Program-made: the position numbers and the translations under genes | The notes under the pieces: model-generated | What the model saw: only the letters and a program-made list of their open reading frames with translations | What the model was told of the DNA's origin: nothing | Database searches by the model: none | NCBI GenBank assembly: GCA_037974965.1 | Contig: JBBPFI010000010.1 | Span: 186,001-250,000 of the forward strand | Source: Dacryopinax spathularia | Lineage: Eukaryota > Basidiomycota > Dacrymycetes > Dacrymycetales > Dacrymycetaceae | DNA length: 64,000 nt | Direction of reading: 5' to 3' | In this document: positions 10,934 through 20,698 of the stretch, piece by piece | Layout: every line of letters starts with the position of its first letter | Numbering within the stretch: the stretch's first letter is position 1

Positions 10934-12131
10934 ATGGCACCTACTTGTCTTGTCAGAGGTTCTCTAAATATTGACGAGTTCTTCAGAGGTGGGTCATCCG
11001 CCGTGTCTAACAGTTCTTGTGAACTAACCATTACATGATCCGCATTCAGTACCTCATATCGTCAGTCCGGGAGAAACCATCTCCTCGACCGGGGATCTGA
11101 CGCGACGCGCTGGCGGAAAGGGTGCCAACCAGGCCGCAGCCGTCGCACGAGCAGGCGGCAATGTGAGATTGGTTGGGGCCGTTGGCAAAGACGGGTCGTG
11201 GCTGAAGGACGAGCTCAAACAAGCTGGAGTGGACATCGCTGACGTCGACGTACACGATGAGGTGAGCGGCCCTACTTGTGTGAATGAAGTGCATATAAAG
11301 ATATATTATCCAGATATCTACCGGTCGGGCCATTATACAGCTGGCCCCAGACGGGGAGAACTCCATCATACTGTATGCAGGCACGAATATCTTGCCGCTT
11401 CGTCCACCCTCGGAACATCTCGTCTCTCCGGTAACGCACCTCCTATTGCAGAATGAGATCCGGCAGGATACGACGCTTGCCTTCCTAAAATTCGCCCACG
11501 AGAACGGAGTAAAGACCATCTATAACCCATCTCCACTTCTTCCGCGAGAACAAATCGCAAACTTCCCCTGGGAGATGGTTAGAGCATGTTGTGAGAGTTT
11601 GGACATCGGGAAAATTGACGCTGTTTTCCAGGTCGATTACCTTCTGCTGAACGAGCACGAAGCTTCCGCCTTGGCCGATGCAACTGAAGCAGGACAAGAA
11701 ACATCTCACTCACTGCCAGGCACGCCCAGCAAGGCGGACGTCCTCTCTCGCCTGCAGCAGCCAAAATTCGAGAAATGCGTGATCATTCTTACCCTCGGTG
11801 CCCAAGGGGTGGTGGCTCATATATCAAAGAATGAGATTTACTATCTCCCAGCAGCCAAAGTGCGTGGCACGACTAGAGATACAACAGGCGCAGGGGATTG
11901 TTTTACTGGCTACTTCGTTGCTGGACTGCTGCGGGGTATGGAAAAGGAAGACTGGAAAACGCTGTTACGGCGCTGCGTGGTGGTAGGCCGTTTGCCAAAC
12001 ATGCAATTCCTGTGCTAACGGCACCGAAGGCCGCAGGCATGTGTGTGGAAAGGCCTGGTGCAATGGCGAGCATACCTACGGCTTCCGAGGTAGACGCACG
12101 ATTGATGGAGATGGATAGGGAGAGCCAATAA
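10934..12131 (+). CDS. Ribokinase (PfkB family)
   Basis: Phosphorylates D-ribose to ribose 5-phosphate with ATP in the cytosol, feeding the pentose phosphate pathway and nucleotide synthesis. Five exons (10934-10988, 11050-11261, 11314-11577, 11632-11982, 12030-12131) give 984 nt, a 327-aa protein, which is normal for the family. Motifs: the N-terminal GSLNID, the PfkB signature 1 AGGKGANQAAAVARAGG, the substrate-lid region, and the C-terminal ATP/anion-hole signature DTTGAGDCFTGYF with the catalytic Asp of GAGD. The C-terminal CVERPGAMASIPT is typical of ribokinases. The first intron directly follows the codon region for LNIDEFFR. The start is the first ATG that reaches the family N-terminus. 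The gene converges on the calpain gene with a short 213-bp gap. Confidence 0.95.
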
Positions 12132-12344
12132 ACAAGAGGTACACAATTTTGTACGTACCCTCTTCTCACTGCAGCTATAACGAGCTCTGAAGCAAGACGG
12201 TGCCTGGCCGTATGTAGGAACTAGTAACTCGTGTGTCGCCATGTGCGACTGACTCAGGGCAATACCCGGTCCCAAATCTCAATCCAAACCCAAATAATGC
12301 GGGTAACGCGAAGCTCCCTCCAACCCTGAATACATGGGCAGTAA

Positions 12345-15300
12345 TCAATCGTCCTCCGGACGCTTCCAGGAGATGATCCTTCCATGACGCAACTGCCCCC
12401 TTACCGTGACCGGCGGATCCTTGCAGTCTTTCGTGAAGACCTTCAATCCGACAGTGACCGTGTCAACATCTTCCAACACCTTCGACCCCACTGAGCAACT
12501 ATCCTTCTGGATTGTACAAGGACGCACATTATCTCGAAGCTTGATGCGATCGCCCGGGCGCAAAGGGACCATGCGATGGCCATCCTTGTGGACTGGCGTG
12601 GTGTACGCGTCTATGTAGCAACTTTCGCAAAGATCAAAGTCCGGGCAACTCGGCCTGCGCTGAGGATGAGAATCGTCCTTGGTGACTCAGGCACACGTAC
12701 TCAAGGCATTTGTAGGCTAGCCCAACAATCGGCATCTCCTTGTCACGAACAAGAAATGAGCGCTGTGGCACTTCAAGCTGGACTGGGGTGCAACGCACAT
12801 TGCATCCGTCACACCGTACACCATCATGGATCGGGCCAGAGCGGGGTGCAACACGGTGGGAGCGCCTGAGAGGCTGTTGAAGTACAGGGATATCTTGTTC
12901 GTTGCCTGCTTTGGCCTTTGTCGCGCCGTGGTCTTCTCGCTCTATCAACAACGATTCTGCAGCAAGGCCCATGCCCTCGATCGTGTTAGTGGAGAGCCCC
13001 TCCTGTCCCGCGTTATCCGGCACGTCCAATGTTTTTCGCTTGATGACGTCCGGGTCTCCATCCGTCTGATGGAGATCTCTCTCCTGAGGGACGCCCTCCT
13101 CCGTAGACCCGTTGCCTTCGACCTCGACTGCCACCGGTCCTTCAGTGGGGTCTTCATCTTCGACCTGAACGATGACCCCGTCATCCCCCGACTGTCCCAG
13201 AGCAGGATCTGCTGACCCATCATTGTCGTTCGCGTCGTCGTCTTCCGCACCATTTGACATCTCGTTGCCGATCGATCCGTTCTCTTCGAGCCTCGGCTGC
13301 GGTTCCGGCTCCGGCTCATTATTCCTGATCGCATCCTCCATTGCCCGAATTTCGAGCTCTGCAAGATCATACCCCGCAAAACGTTCCAGGGGAAGGGGAA
13401 GGCGGTGGTTGCCCCAGTCGCTGAAGGTTTGTCAGCGTCAGCTATCGGTGCTAGAAAGACGCTGTCACTTTGGGTTGAAGTCTTCGAATCATCATCAGAA
13501 TGAAGACCCACGGATATGTTATCATTGGTACTCACTCGCGGCAATGGTTTGCGCTGTGATGCATTCTGTAAGCACTCTGATCATTTTCCGCGGATTCCAG
13601 GAGTTGATATTTTCTGCGATCCAATTCTGCCGAATCCCATAAGTCCGGCCATCTTGTTGCCGTAGAGCTCCCATACCTTCTCCTTCTCCACCCTCCTATC
13701 AAATCTAACATGCACGACATACTCGCCTGGCTCTAGCTCCAGCTCCACATTGACGCTGCGGGTCCATATGGCAGCATGATGTGAAACCGCCAGAGGCTCT
13801 TTTTCGCCGTGCTTGAAAAGCGCAAAGTCGAAGCTCCACTTTGTCCAGGATGCGAGCTCGCGGAAGTACCTGGTGTCTAACTGTGTTAGGACGATGATGG
13901 CAGGCGACGGCTTCGGCATGTTGAACGTAACTACGATGAGAGTCAGTGCTGAAACCTTGTTATCACGGTATAGTGACAGTAAGTCTCACATGAAACGTCT
14001 CCGAAGCTCCACACAGCGGGGAATTTCCTGTTTTCCACCTCGAGCCAGTGGCTGCTTAGTGTCCACGACGGATCGAATATCTTTGTGCGGTGTACAACCC
14101 AAAACGTGCTCAAGAAGTCTTCGTAGCTCATCAAAAACTCGCCGTCATCGCCGAAGGCATGGCCAAGGGCAGGCAAGGCGGCCAACCACTCGGCATTCCA
14201 TTCCTTGGATCCATCGGACCATGGTCCAGTCCATTCGCTTGAACCCCACGGGTTCCTGATGCGCACGAACCGGTGCCCATTATGCTCTAAAGCTCGTAGC
14301 ACCGAGTACGCATGACCTACGATGAGGCCGTTCACGGTCGGAAGACCGTTCTCGCTGTCCACGGGCACTTCGAGACCGGAGAGGTAGCAACCGAAGAGGC
14401 GATCTTCGTTGGCCTTAAGCAATTCGTTCTGCCAGAACTCCTCGGGGGCGAGAATGTCGTTCATGTGAATCAGCGTCGAAACGCCTCCCGTCAGGTCCTC
14501 AAGTGCCTCGGCAGCCGCACCACCGAGTAGCGCAGCATAGTCACCATGCAGTTTCGCGTAGGCTTTCTCGATCAATGCTCTGTAACTACTTCAGGACGAG
14601 GTCTGCCTTGGCTCATGCGAAGACGCACACCCAGGTCTCATTCTCCGCCCCGGAACGCGCGAAATACAGCGTCTTCCCTCCCTTCCTCGCCGTCTGGTTG
14701 TACAAGTATTTGTCGTTGTGATACAAATTGCGCTCCTTCTGAGTGAGCGATTCGTACTTTGGTACGCTCACATACAGCAGACTGTGCGAAGATAAGCGAC
14801 GCGAGAGACAGCTCAAGGCGTGGCGTACTCATCGATGACAACATCGACCCATCCACCGTCGCGGTAGAAGATGAACCCATAAACACCGACTTGTTCATCT
14901 CTCTGTGCCGCATCAATCAGCGCAAGACATATAGGCTAGAATAGAACAAGGGCGTACCGCGACGCACACCTTCTCGATCAGCTCAGGATAGCAAGTACAT
15001 CTGTCTCACCGTCAACATATCTTGCGTTGTTGGACGATGAGGGAATACGCACGTTGCCAGGGCACTTAAAAACCAGCAGTCGCCCAGCTCTCCTTGCACA
15101 ATATCCCCTGAAGTGGCACCATCGATGTAAAACTGGGGCTTCTCAAAAATCTGGCCAACGCGGAGTACGTCCGCAGGGCTGAACCTCTGGCTCGGCGGCG
15201 TAGCGAGGCCATGCAAACACCTTCAGCCGCGAGTGAGCGTATGCCACTGTCCTCTGATGATGGCGTGACGCACCTCTCCCTGTCCTCCTCTAAATCGAAC

Positions 15301-15491
15301 GATAGATCCCTGAACCGCCTGTTCCTGCGCCTGCAATCCCGCGAGATACGCTCGACCTTGTCCTTGCACCGGGCGATAGCCTTGTCGAGCTCTTTCGTAA
15401 CCAGCAGGCCGACTTTGTCTTTCTGAGCAGGGATCGACTGGGCGAGCAACTCGATGGGCGACGCCGCTTGTTCCTTCTCAGGAGGAAGCAT
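12345..15491 (-). CDS. Calpain-type cysteine protease with C-terminal ZZ zinc finger
   Basis: A multi-exon gene. Order of parts: a basic/acidic N-terminal helix; the calpain entry segment [15 protein letters not shown] then LHGL; the protease core PC1 with [14 protein letters not shown] (catalytic Cys); LIEKVCVA and [22 protein letters not shown]2 with [14 protein letters not shown] (catalytic His) and [17 protein letters not shown] (catalytic Asn). So the Cys-His-Asn triad is present. A calpain III/C2-like beta domain follows ([13 protein letters not shown] to [12 protein letters not shown]), then a long acidic Glu/Asp/Asn/Gly linker, then a ZZ finger split by introns: [25 protein letters not shown] and HKDGHRM. 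It ends PEDD and TGA. It is presumably a cytosolic regulatory protease; the ZZ finger suggests a protein-binding partner. An upstream in-frame stretch reaches about 15569, but ATG 15491 (MLPPEKEQ) looks more likely. Exon borders are by eye. Confidence 0.9.
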
Positions 15492-16008
15492 GGGTGCTAT
15501 CGGTATCGGCCTCCACAACAGGGTGTGCGTTGTATAGACAGTAATAGGGGAAGAGGAGAGGGAAGGCAACGTCTATGCCTGGCTGACGACAACCCTTTTA
15601 TACAGCCTGGGTTCATTAAACGACGATCCGAGTCAGGCAAATCAAAACCTGATAGTGCATTTCCGCCCCGGCGCCTAACTCGCCCCGTCGACCCTGCCCG
15701 GTGTCGACAAAAGGTGAGTGAGAGTCACGTTCACACGCAACATGCGGCCGACAACGATCAGAAGCGTTCGGAGCGTCAGGGTTCCGAACATTCCGTCGGC
15801 GATCGCTGCTGTTTCATACGGCCGTGCCTGGCCTTCTCCGCATTCCTGAGCTCAGTGGGATTACAAATCATCTCCACTCAATGAGGTTCACTGCACTACA
15901 TTTGAAGAGGTAGCATGCGTTCGCCGAACAATAAGCTTAGTAATGTCCAACATAACCGACTTCTCAAGTAACGCAAGCGCCCAAGAAACGACACCCAAAA
16001 GCCTCCAT
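15492..16008. other. Intergenic: calpain promoter and ETF-QO 3' flank
   Basis: About 500 bp between two minus-strand genes. Small open frames on either strand show no family motif, and I see no RNA gene. Confidence 0.55.
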
Positions 16009-18400
16009 TTACGTAAGTGCTGCAAGTCGGTCAACACGAGCACACGAGCAGATTGAAAGAGGAGACAACGCACAGTACTTCGGCCCTCCACCACCTTCCG
16101 GCACAGTCCAAGTAATATCCTGGGTCGGCACCTGCAAGACCTCCATCAGTCACCGCCTCCTTCGAAGGCGCAGAGAGAGAAAAAGACGCACCTTGATGTC
16201 ACACAGCTTACAATGAATACAATTCTGCGAGTTGATCACCAGCTTCTTCCCTCCCCAACCGGCATTCTCGACATTCTCCAGCTCTTCACCCTCCGTACCC
16301 TCACTATCCTTCTCCTCTCCTTCCTGACTCTCGCCAGCTGCAGTAGCAGACTTTCCATCCGCAGGCTCGGCAGCACCAGCCTCCTGGTCCACGTACTCAT
16401 ATACCTGCGCCGGGCATGCTCTGCCTAGCAAGCCCGCGTACGTGCCCACGTTCACTTCGACGTGTTTTCGCCGAGCTGCTGCACCTGGTGGGAGACGGAG
16501 GTGGACGGGCTGGTCTTCAGCGTGGTTTGTCCCTGTTAGGGAGACGGATGTGAGGATGTCGAATGAGAGCGGGGGTTGCGGGGGTGGGTAATTGATGGGC
16601 TTGAATTCGCTGCGAGGGTGTCAGTCAAGCTCAGGATGACCGCCAAACACAAATAAGGCAAGGAAGCAGAAGAAAGTCCCAGCGAGAAAGCGGGGTCATT
16701 AAGCCAAAAGCACCAAAAGCGACGCACCTCGCCGGCCTAGTATGTTCCGCATCCCCTCCACCCATCCTAAACGTCCAGGGCACCCTGCCCTTCAAAATCA
16801 AGCTATCCACGCCCGAATACGCCAGCCCGCCCAAAAACCCAAACTTCGCAAAGCTCGGCCTCAAGTTGCGGACTTCCGTAAGCTCTTTCCATACCCAGCT
16901 GTTCTTCATCCGTTCTTCATAGGATGACATATCCAGCGGCTTCGGCTCGCCTTCGCCCTCAGAAGACGAGTCGGAGGCGGAGAGTGCGTCGTATGCGGCT
17001 TCGGCGGCCAGCATCCCGCTCTTCATTGCGTTATGTGTACCCTTGATCTTTGGCACGTTTAGGAACCCGGCTGAGCATCCGATGAGGGCGCCGCCTGGGA
17101 AGTGAAGTTTGGGAATGGACTGGAGGCCGCCTTCGTTAAGTGTTCGGGCGCCGTAAGCCAGGCATTCGCCGTCTTTGAGCAGGGAGGAGAAGTAGGGGTG
17201 ATGTTTCATTCGCTGCACATAGTAATCAGCAACTGCACTCACGAGCGTGTATGCCCCTAGGTGGGAGGTTGGGTAGGTAAGGAGCGGGGAGGGAGGAAGA
17301 GAAGATGTCCGCCCACTCACCTGGAACTCCTTATATGGGCTAATCCAGGGATTCGCATAATCCAGCCCAATCACCAACCCCAGACTAACCATCCCGTCGG
17401 CCATATGATACTCCCACGCCCCGCCATACACATCGCTGGTCAACGGCCACCCCATAAAATGGACCGTCTTCCCGGGCTCGTACGCCTCCGGCCTCACTCG
17501 CCAAACCTCCTTCACGCCTATGCCGTACGTCTGCGGATCCCGCCCTTCTCGGAGCTTGAACTTGTTCTGCAGAATTTTGGAGAGACTGCCGTGTGCTCCT
17601 TCGGCGATGAGCGTGACCTTGGCGCGGAACTCCATGCCGGGCTCGAAGGAGTCTTTCATCCTCCCTCTCCTGTCCAGCCCAACCTCATTCGTCACCACGC
17701 CCCTAACGCCAGTCCCATCCTCAGTGTACACCAAACCAGCCCCAGCAAACCCAGGATATATCTCAACCCCCTCCTCCTCCGCTACCTGTCCGAGCCAGGA
17801 AGTGAACTGCGAGAGGGACAGGACGTAGTTTCCGTTGTTGGACATTTGGGGTGGGTGGGGCATTGGGTACGAGGAGGACGAGGTAAGGTAGCGCATCGTA
17901 CTGCTTGTTGCGGGCTGTGTGAGCGGGTGGCCGTCCATTTCGCGCCAGTTGGGGAGGAGCTCGTTGAGGGCACGGGGTTCGATTACTGCTCCTGACAAGA
18001 TATGGGCGCCTGACAAAGCGTTAGCGACGTCCAGTTCACTTCAGACGATCCATAACGTAGGAACAGATAAAAATGGGGGTGGACAAGCGAGAGGGATGGG
18101 AGACAAGGAAACAGCAGACTCACCAACTTCGCTTCCCTTCTCCAAGACAACCACCCGTACCTCTCTCCCCTTCTCCCTCTCGAGCTGCTTCAACCGAATA
18201 GCAGCGCTCAGCCCAGCGGGGCCACTCCCCACGATACATACGTCCACATCGTCTGTGGCGCGTTCTATCGATGCCGGGTCGAAGGGCTCTCGTTCCTCTG
18301 CTCGCCGTACGGTCGTGGTGATGTGGAGTGATCTCCTAGTGCAGGTGAACGGGAGGGTAGGAAGGCGACGAAGATGGCGGTGAAGGGTACGTCGGAGCAT
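16009..18400 (-). CDS. Electron-transfer flavoprotein:ubiquinone oxidoreductase (ETF-QO)
   Basis: A mitochondrial inner-membrane FAD/4Fe-4S enzyme that passes electrons from ETF (fatty-acid and amino-acid oxidation) to ubiquinone. The N-terminus (ATG at 18398-18400) is Arg/Ser/Thr-rich with no acids for about 30 residues, like a mitochondrial presequence. Then come the FAD dinucleotide-binding CIVGSGPAGLSAAIRL, GAHILSGAVIEPRALNEL, GMGV-like FAD/quinone blocks (TYGIGVKEVW, HFMGWPL), GALIGCSAGFLNVPKIKGTH, the SLTGTNHAEDQPVHL block, and the 4Fe-4S cysteines RACPAQVYEYV and INSQNCIHCKLCDIK. The C-terminus VPEGGGGPKYSLT follows a last intron and stops at TAA (16009-16011). Exons include 18124-18400, 17321-18009 and from 17212 down. 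A low-complexity Glu/Gly/Ala insertion sits between the first Fe-S Cys and the other three (about 16250-16390), which is unusual. Confidence 0.95.
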
Positions 18401-18956
18401 CCTGTTCGTTGCCTAGGAGGGGGTTGGGGTGGGGTAAGGATGGGAGGAGGAGTAGGAGGGATGAGGAGGAGAGCAGCCGTCTTTGAACTGCACAAGACAA
18501 CCGACCCCTCCAACTGATCGAGTGACCGATCGAGCGGTATGTGACGAAATGCGCTTCTCGGATTGGCTTCTGTGACTCTGCTGCAAACACTCGCCGGACC
18601 TTGACTGAACCCTGGACAGGCGTCCCCGAACCGATCACGGGGTTGCTCGGGCCGCGGAGGTTGGCGGGAAGAACGTGATTCACTCCTCGCCGGGATCGGT
18701 GATGTGGGGAAAGAGAGGGAGATCGTGACTAGGTTTCGAACCAGAAGAACGATCAGCGGAATGTTGGTCCTGGGATGGAACTGGGCCACACAGAGAGCGA
18801 CGAGCGCGATCGACGATGAGGAATGTGATCGTCTAAGAAGAGTGAGACAGCCGCTGCCCACCGCCCCCTCAAGCGCCAACGTTGGCCATTCGATAACTCG
18901 TAAAATACATAGATTCCATATTCCATATCCTCCAGTCGGTTTTTGTCTTCCAGCAA
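18401..18956. other. Intergenic: ETF-QO promoter and MaoC 3' flank
   Basis: About 555 bp. The long open frames here are low-complexity Arg/Pro/Ser translations of GC-rich DNA with no homology I recognise. Confidence 0.55.
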
Positions 18957-20359
18957 TCAGAGCTTCCCCTTAGCCTTCTTCAACACATGCGCAACTCCCG
19001 CGCCCAAACAGACCTTCCCGCTCTCCACATCTTTCGTGACGAAACTGACGAGCGTGGTCCCGTTCGGTCCATCGCCCATTTCCCAGATACTCGTCTCGAG
19101 GGTATCTGTCTTTCGTCAGCATGCGATCCAACGCACCTAGCAATGAAGGAGTAGCAGGACAGAAGAATGGTGATGCCAATGGATGTGAGAGGCTAAGAGA
19201 AACAGGACGCACCACCAGGCTTGACAGGCGCTGTAAACCTCACCGAGAAGGCCTTCAGCGCCTGAGGGTCATTCTCGCCCACAGACTTCAGAACTGCCCG
19301 CGCCGCAAACCCATACGTCGCCAACCCATGCAGGATCACTCCTCCAAAAGACATCTTCGCGCCTATGCTCGGGTCTATAACACAGCAAATCAGGACTTCT
19401 GTGCGGTTGGGAACGAAGAGGGCGGGGGAGCGCACCGATATGCAGAGGATTGTAGTCCCCACTCAGACGGTAGATGATTGCTTGCTCTTCAAGTGTCTTT
19501 TCCGTGACAACATGGTCGGGCTTGCGGTCTTTTGGGACCGGCTTGCCGGCGGGAGGAGATGAAATGGATTTGCTGAAGGGACCGATGGTCTTGGCGCCGA
19601 CGTTGAAGGACGAGGTCTGCGATGGGAATGGAGGTGTGAACGGAGCGAGCGGAAGAAGGGGAAGAGAGTATACGTACGATCATCTTAGCATATTCTGCGC
19701 CCTGGGCGTCGACGAGCAAGAGCTCCATATCCATGATAATACCCGACTCTGCTTTCCATCAGCATCCTGGCTACACCTTCCGTTTGGCCAAAAGCTGCAC
19801 GACGCACTATTCTCATGCACACCACTAATCCTCCTCTTCATACTCCACCCTTTCCCCGTCGCAGTCGGCAGCGGCCTCAGGATCTCGATCGACATACTAC
19901 CATGGACGGCGCGCTGGGGGTTGAATTTCGGCAGACCGGGGATCTCGTCTTTCCCGAGTAGCGCAGCGAAGTCTGTTACGTCTTCTGCGTCACCTACGCG
20001 AATTTGTCAGCGGTATCTGGGGATGCAGAAGGTGAGTGGAGAAACGTACCCTTGAGCGAGAGTACGACGGGGTAGGTTGGGAAGGGTGCGAATTGGGGGT
20101 GGAGCTCTACACGCCTCGATCAGTTTCCTCGTTCCCTCAGACGACCACATACGGCCAGGTAAAAGCAGACGCACCATAAATGAACGGGAAGTCATCCTTC
20201 TTCGCTCCAATACCAACAGCGTAAGTGAGCAGGTCTCTGCGAGTCCATGCCACCTTCAGCGTCGGTAGTGATGAGCTATGATCAGTCCGGGGTGCCCAAG
20301 TGACGTACAGGTTGAGGGGGCAGGACATAGCCTACGGCCTTTTCCATCGGGTTCGACAT
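18957..20359 (-). CDS. MaoC-like (2E)-enoyl-CoA hydratase 2
   Basis: Hydrates trans-2-enoyl-CoA to (3R)-hydroxyacyl-CoA, the second step of peroxisomal-type beta-oxidation. It corresponds to the C-terminal hydratase part of the multifunctional enzyme (Fox2/HSD17B4), here as a stand-alone double-hotdog protein. The N-terminal hotdog contains WTRRDLLTYAVGIGAKKDDF, then FAALLGKDEIPGLPKFNP and VHGSMSIEILRPLP. The C-terminal hotdog carries the hydratase-2 motif YRLSGDYNPLHIDPSIGAKM with the catalytic Asp and His, and FGGVILHGLATYGFAARAV. It ends HVLKKAKGKL and TGA (18957-18959). I see no clear PTS1; the last three residues GKL only loosely resemble SKL, so the location is open. The start (20357-20359) gives MSNPMEKAVGYV. 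The gene is divergent from the GH5_12 gene. Confidence 0.92.
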
Positions 20360-20698
20360 CCTGGACTTGCTTCAACGAATCGCAACAACTGAGTTCAGGA
20401 GTGAATTCAAGGCAGTTAAAGCGAGAGCACCAGCAGTGGTAGTTGAGCTGGAGATCTGATCACCCCGCCTGCCCCGTTTCACCGGTTATACCCCAGCTTT
20501 CACCCATTAGCCGGACAAAGGGTTCAGCCGGCCTCTTCTAGCTGAACCCGACAATCAGGGACTTCACGTGTCTTAGTGGCTGTGCTGTTACATTCCAACG
20601 ACCCAAACCGTTTGAGTCGCGTTTGACCGCGTCGAGTCGATAGGCTCGACGGCAAGATCGAGACCTCTCCCCTACCTACAGCTCAGCTGGGGAGTGCA
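20360..20698. promoter_or_regulatory. Bidirectional promoter, MaoC hydratase / GH5_12
   Basis: 339 bp between two divergent ATGs. It contains an E-box CACGTG (20565-20570) within TTCACGTG.CTTAGTGGC, an 8-bp inverted repeat GGTTCAGC / GCTGAACC (20521-20528, 20541-20548), and a conserved block AACCGTTTGAGTCGCGTTTGACC (split here for length: AACCGTTTGAGTC, GCGTTTGACC). The E-box block and the AACCGTTTGAGTC block recur at the head of each pseudogene array, which marks them as original GH5_12 promoter sequence. Confidence 0.65.

Noticed and set aside
18265-18879. 204-residue minus-strand open frame upstream of ETF-QO
   Set aside because: Arg/Pro/Ser-rich translation without motif; overlaps the ETF-QO first exon in another frame.
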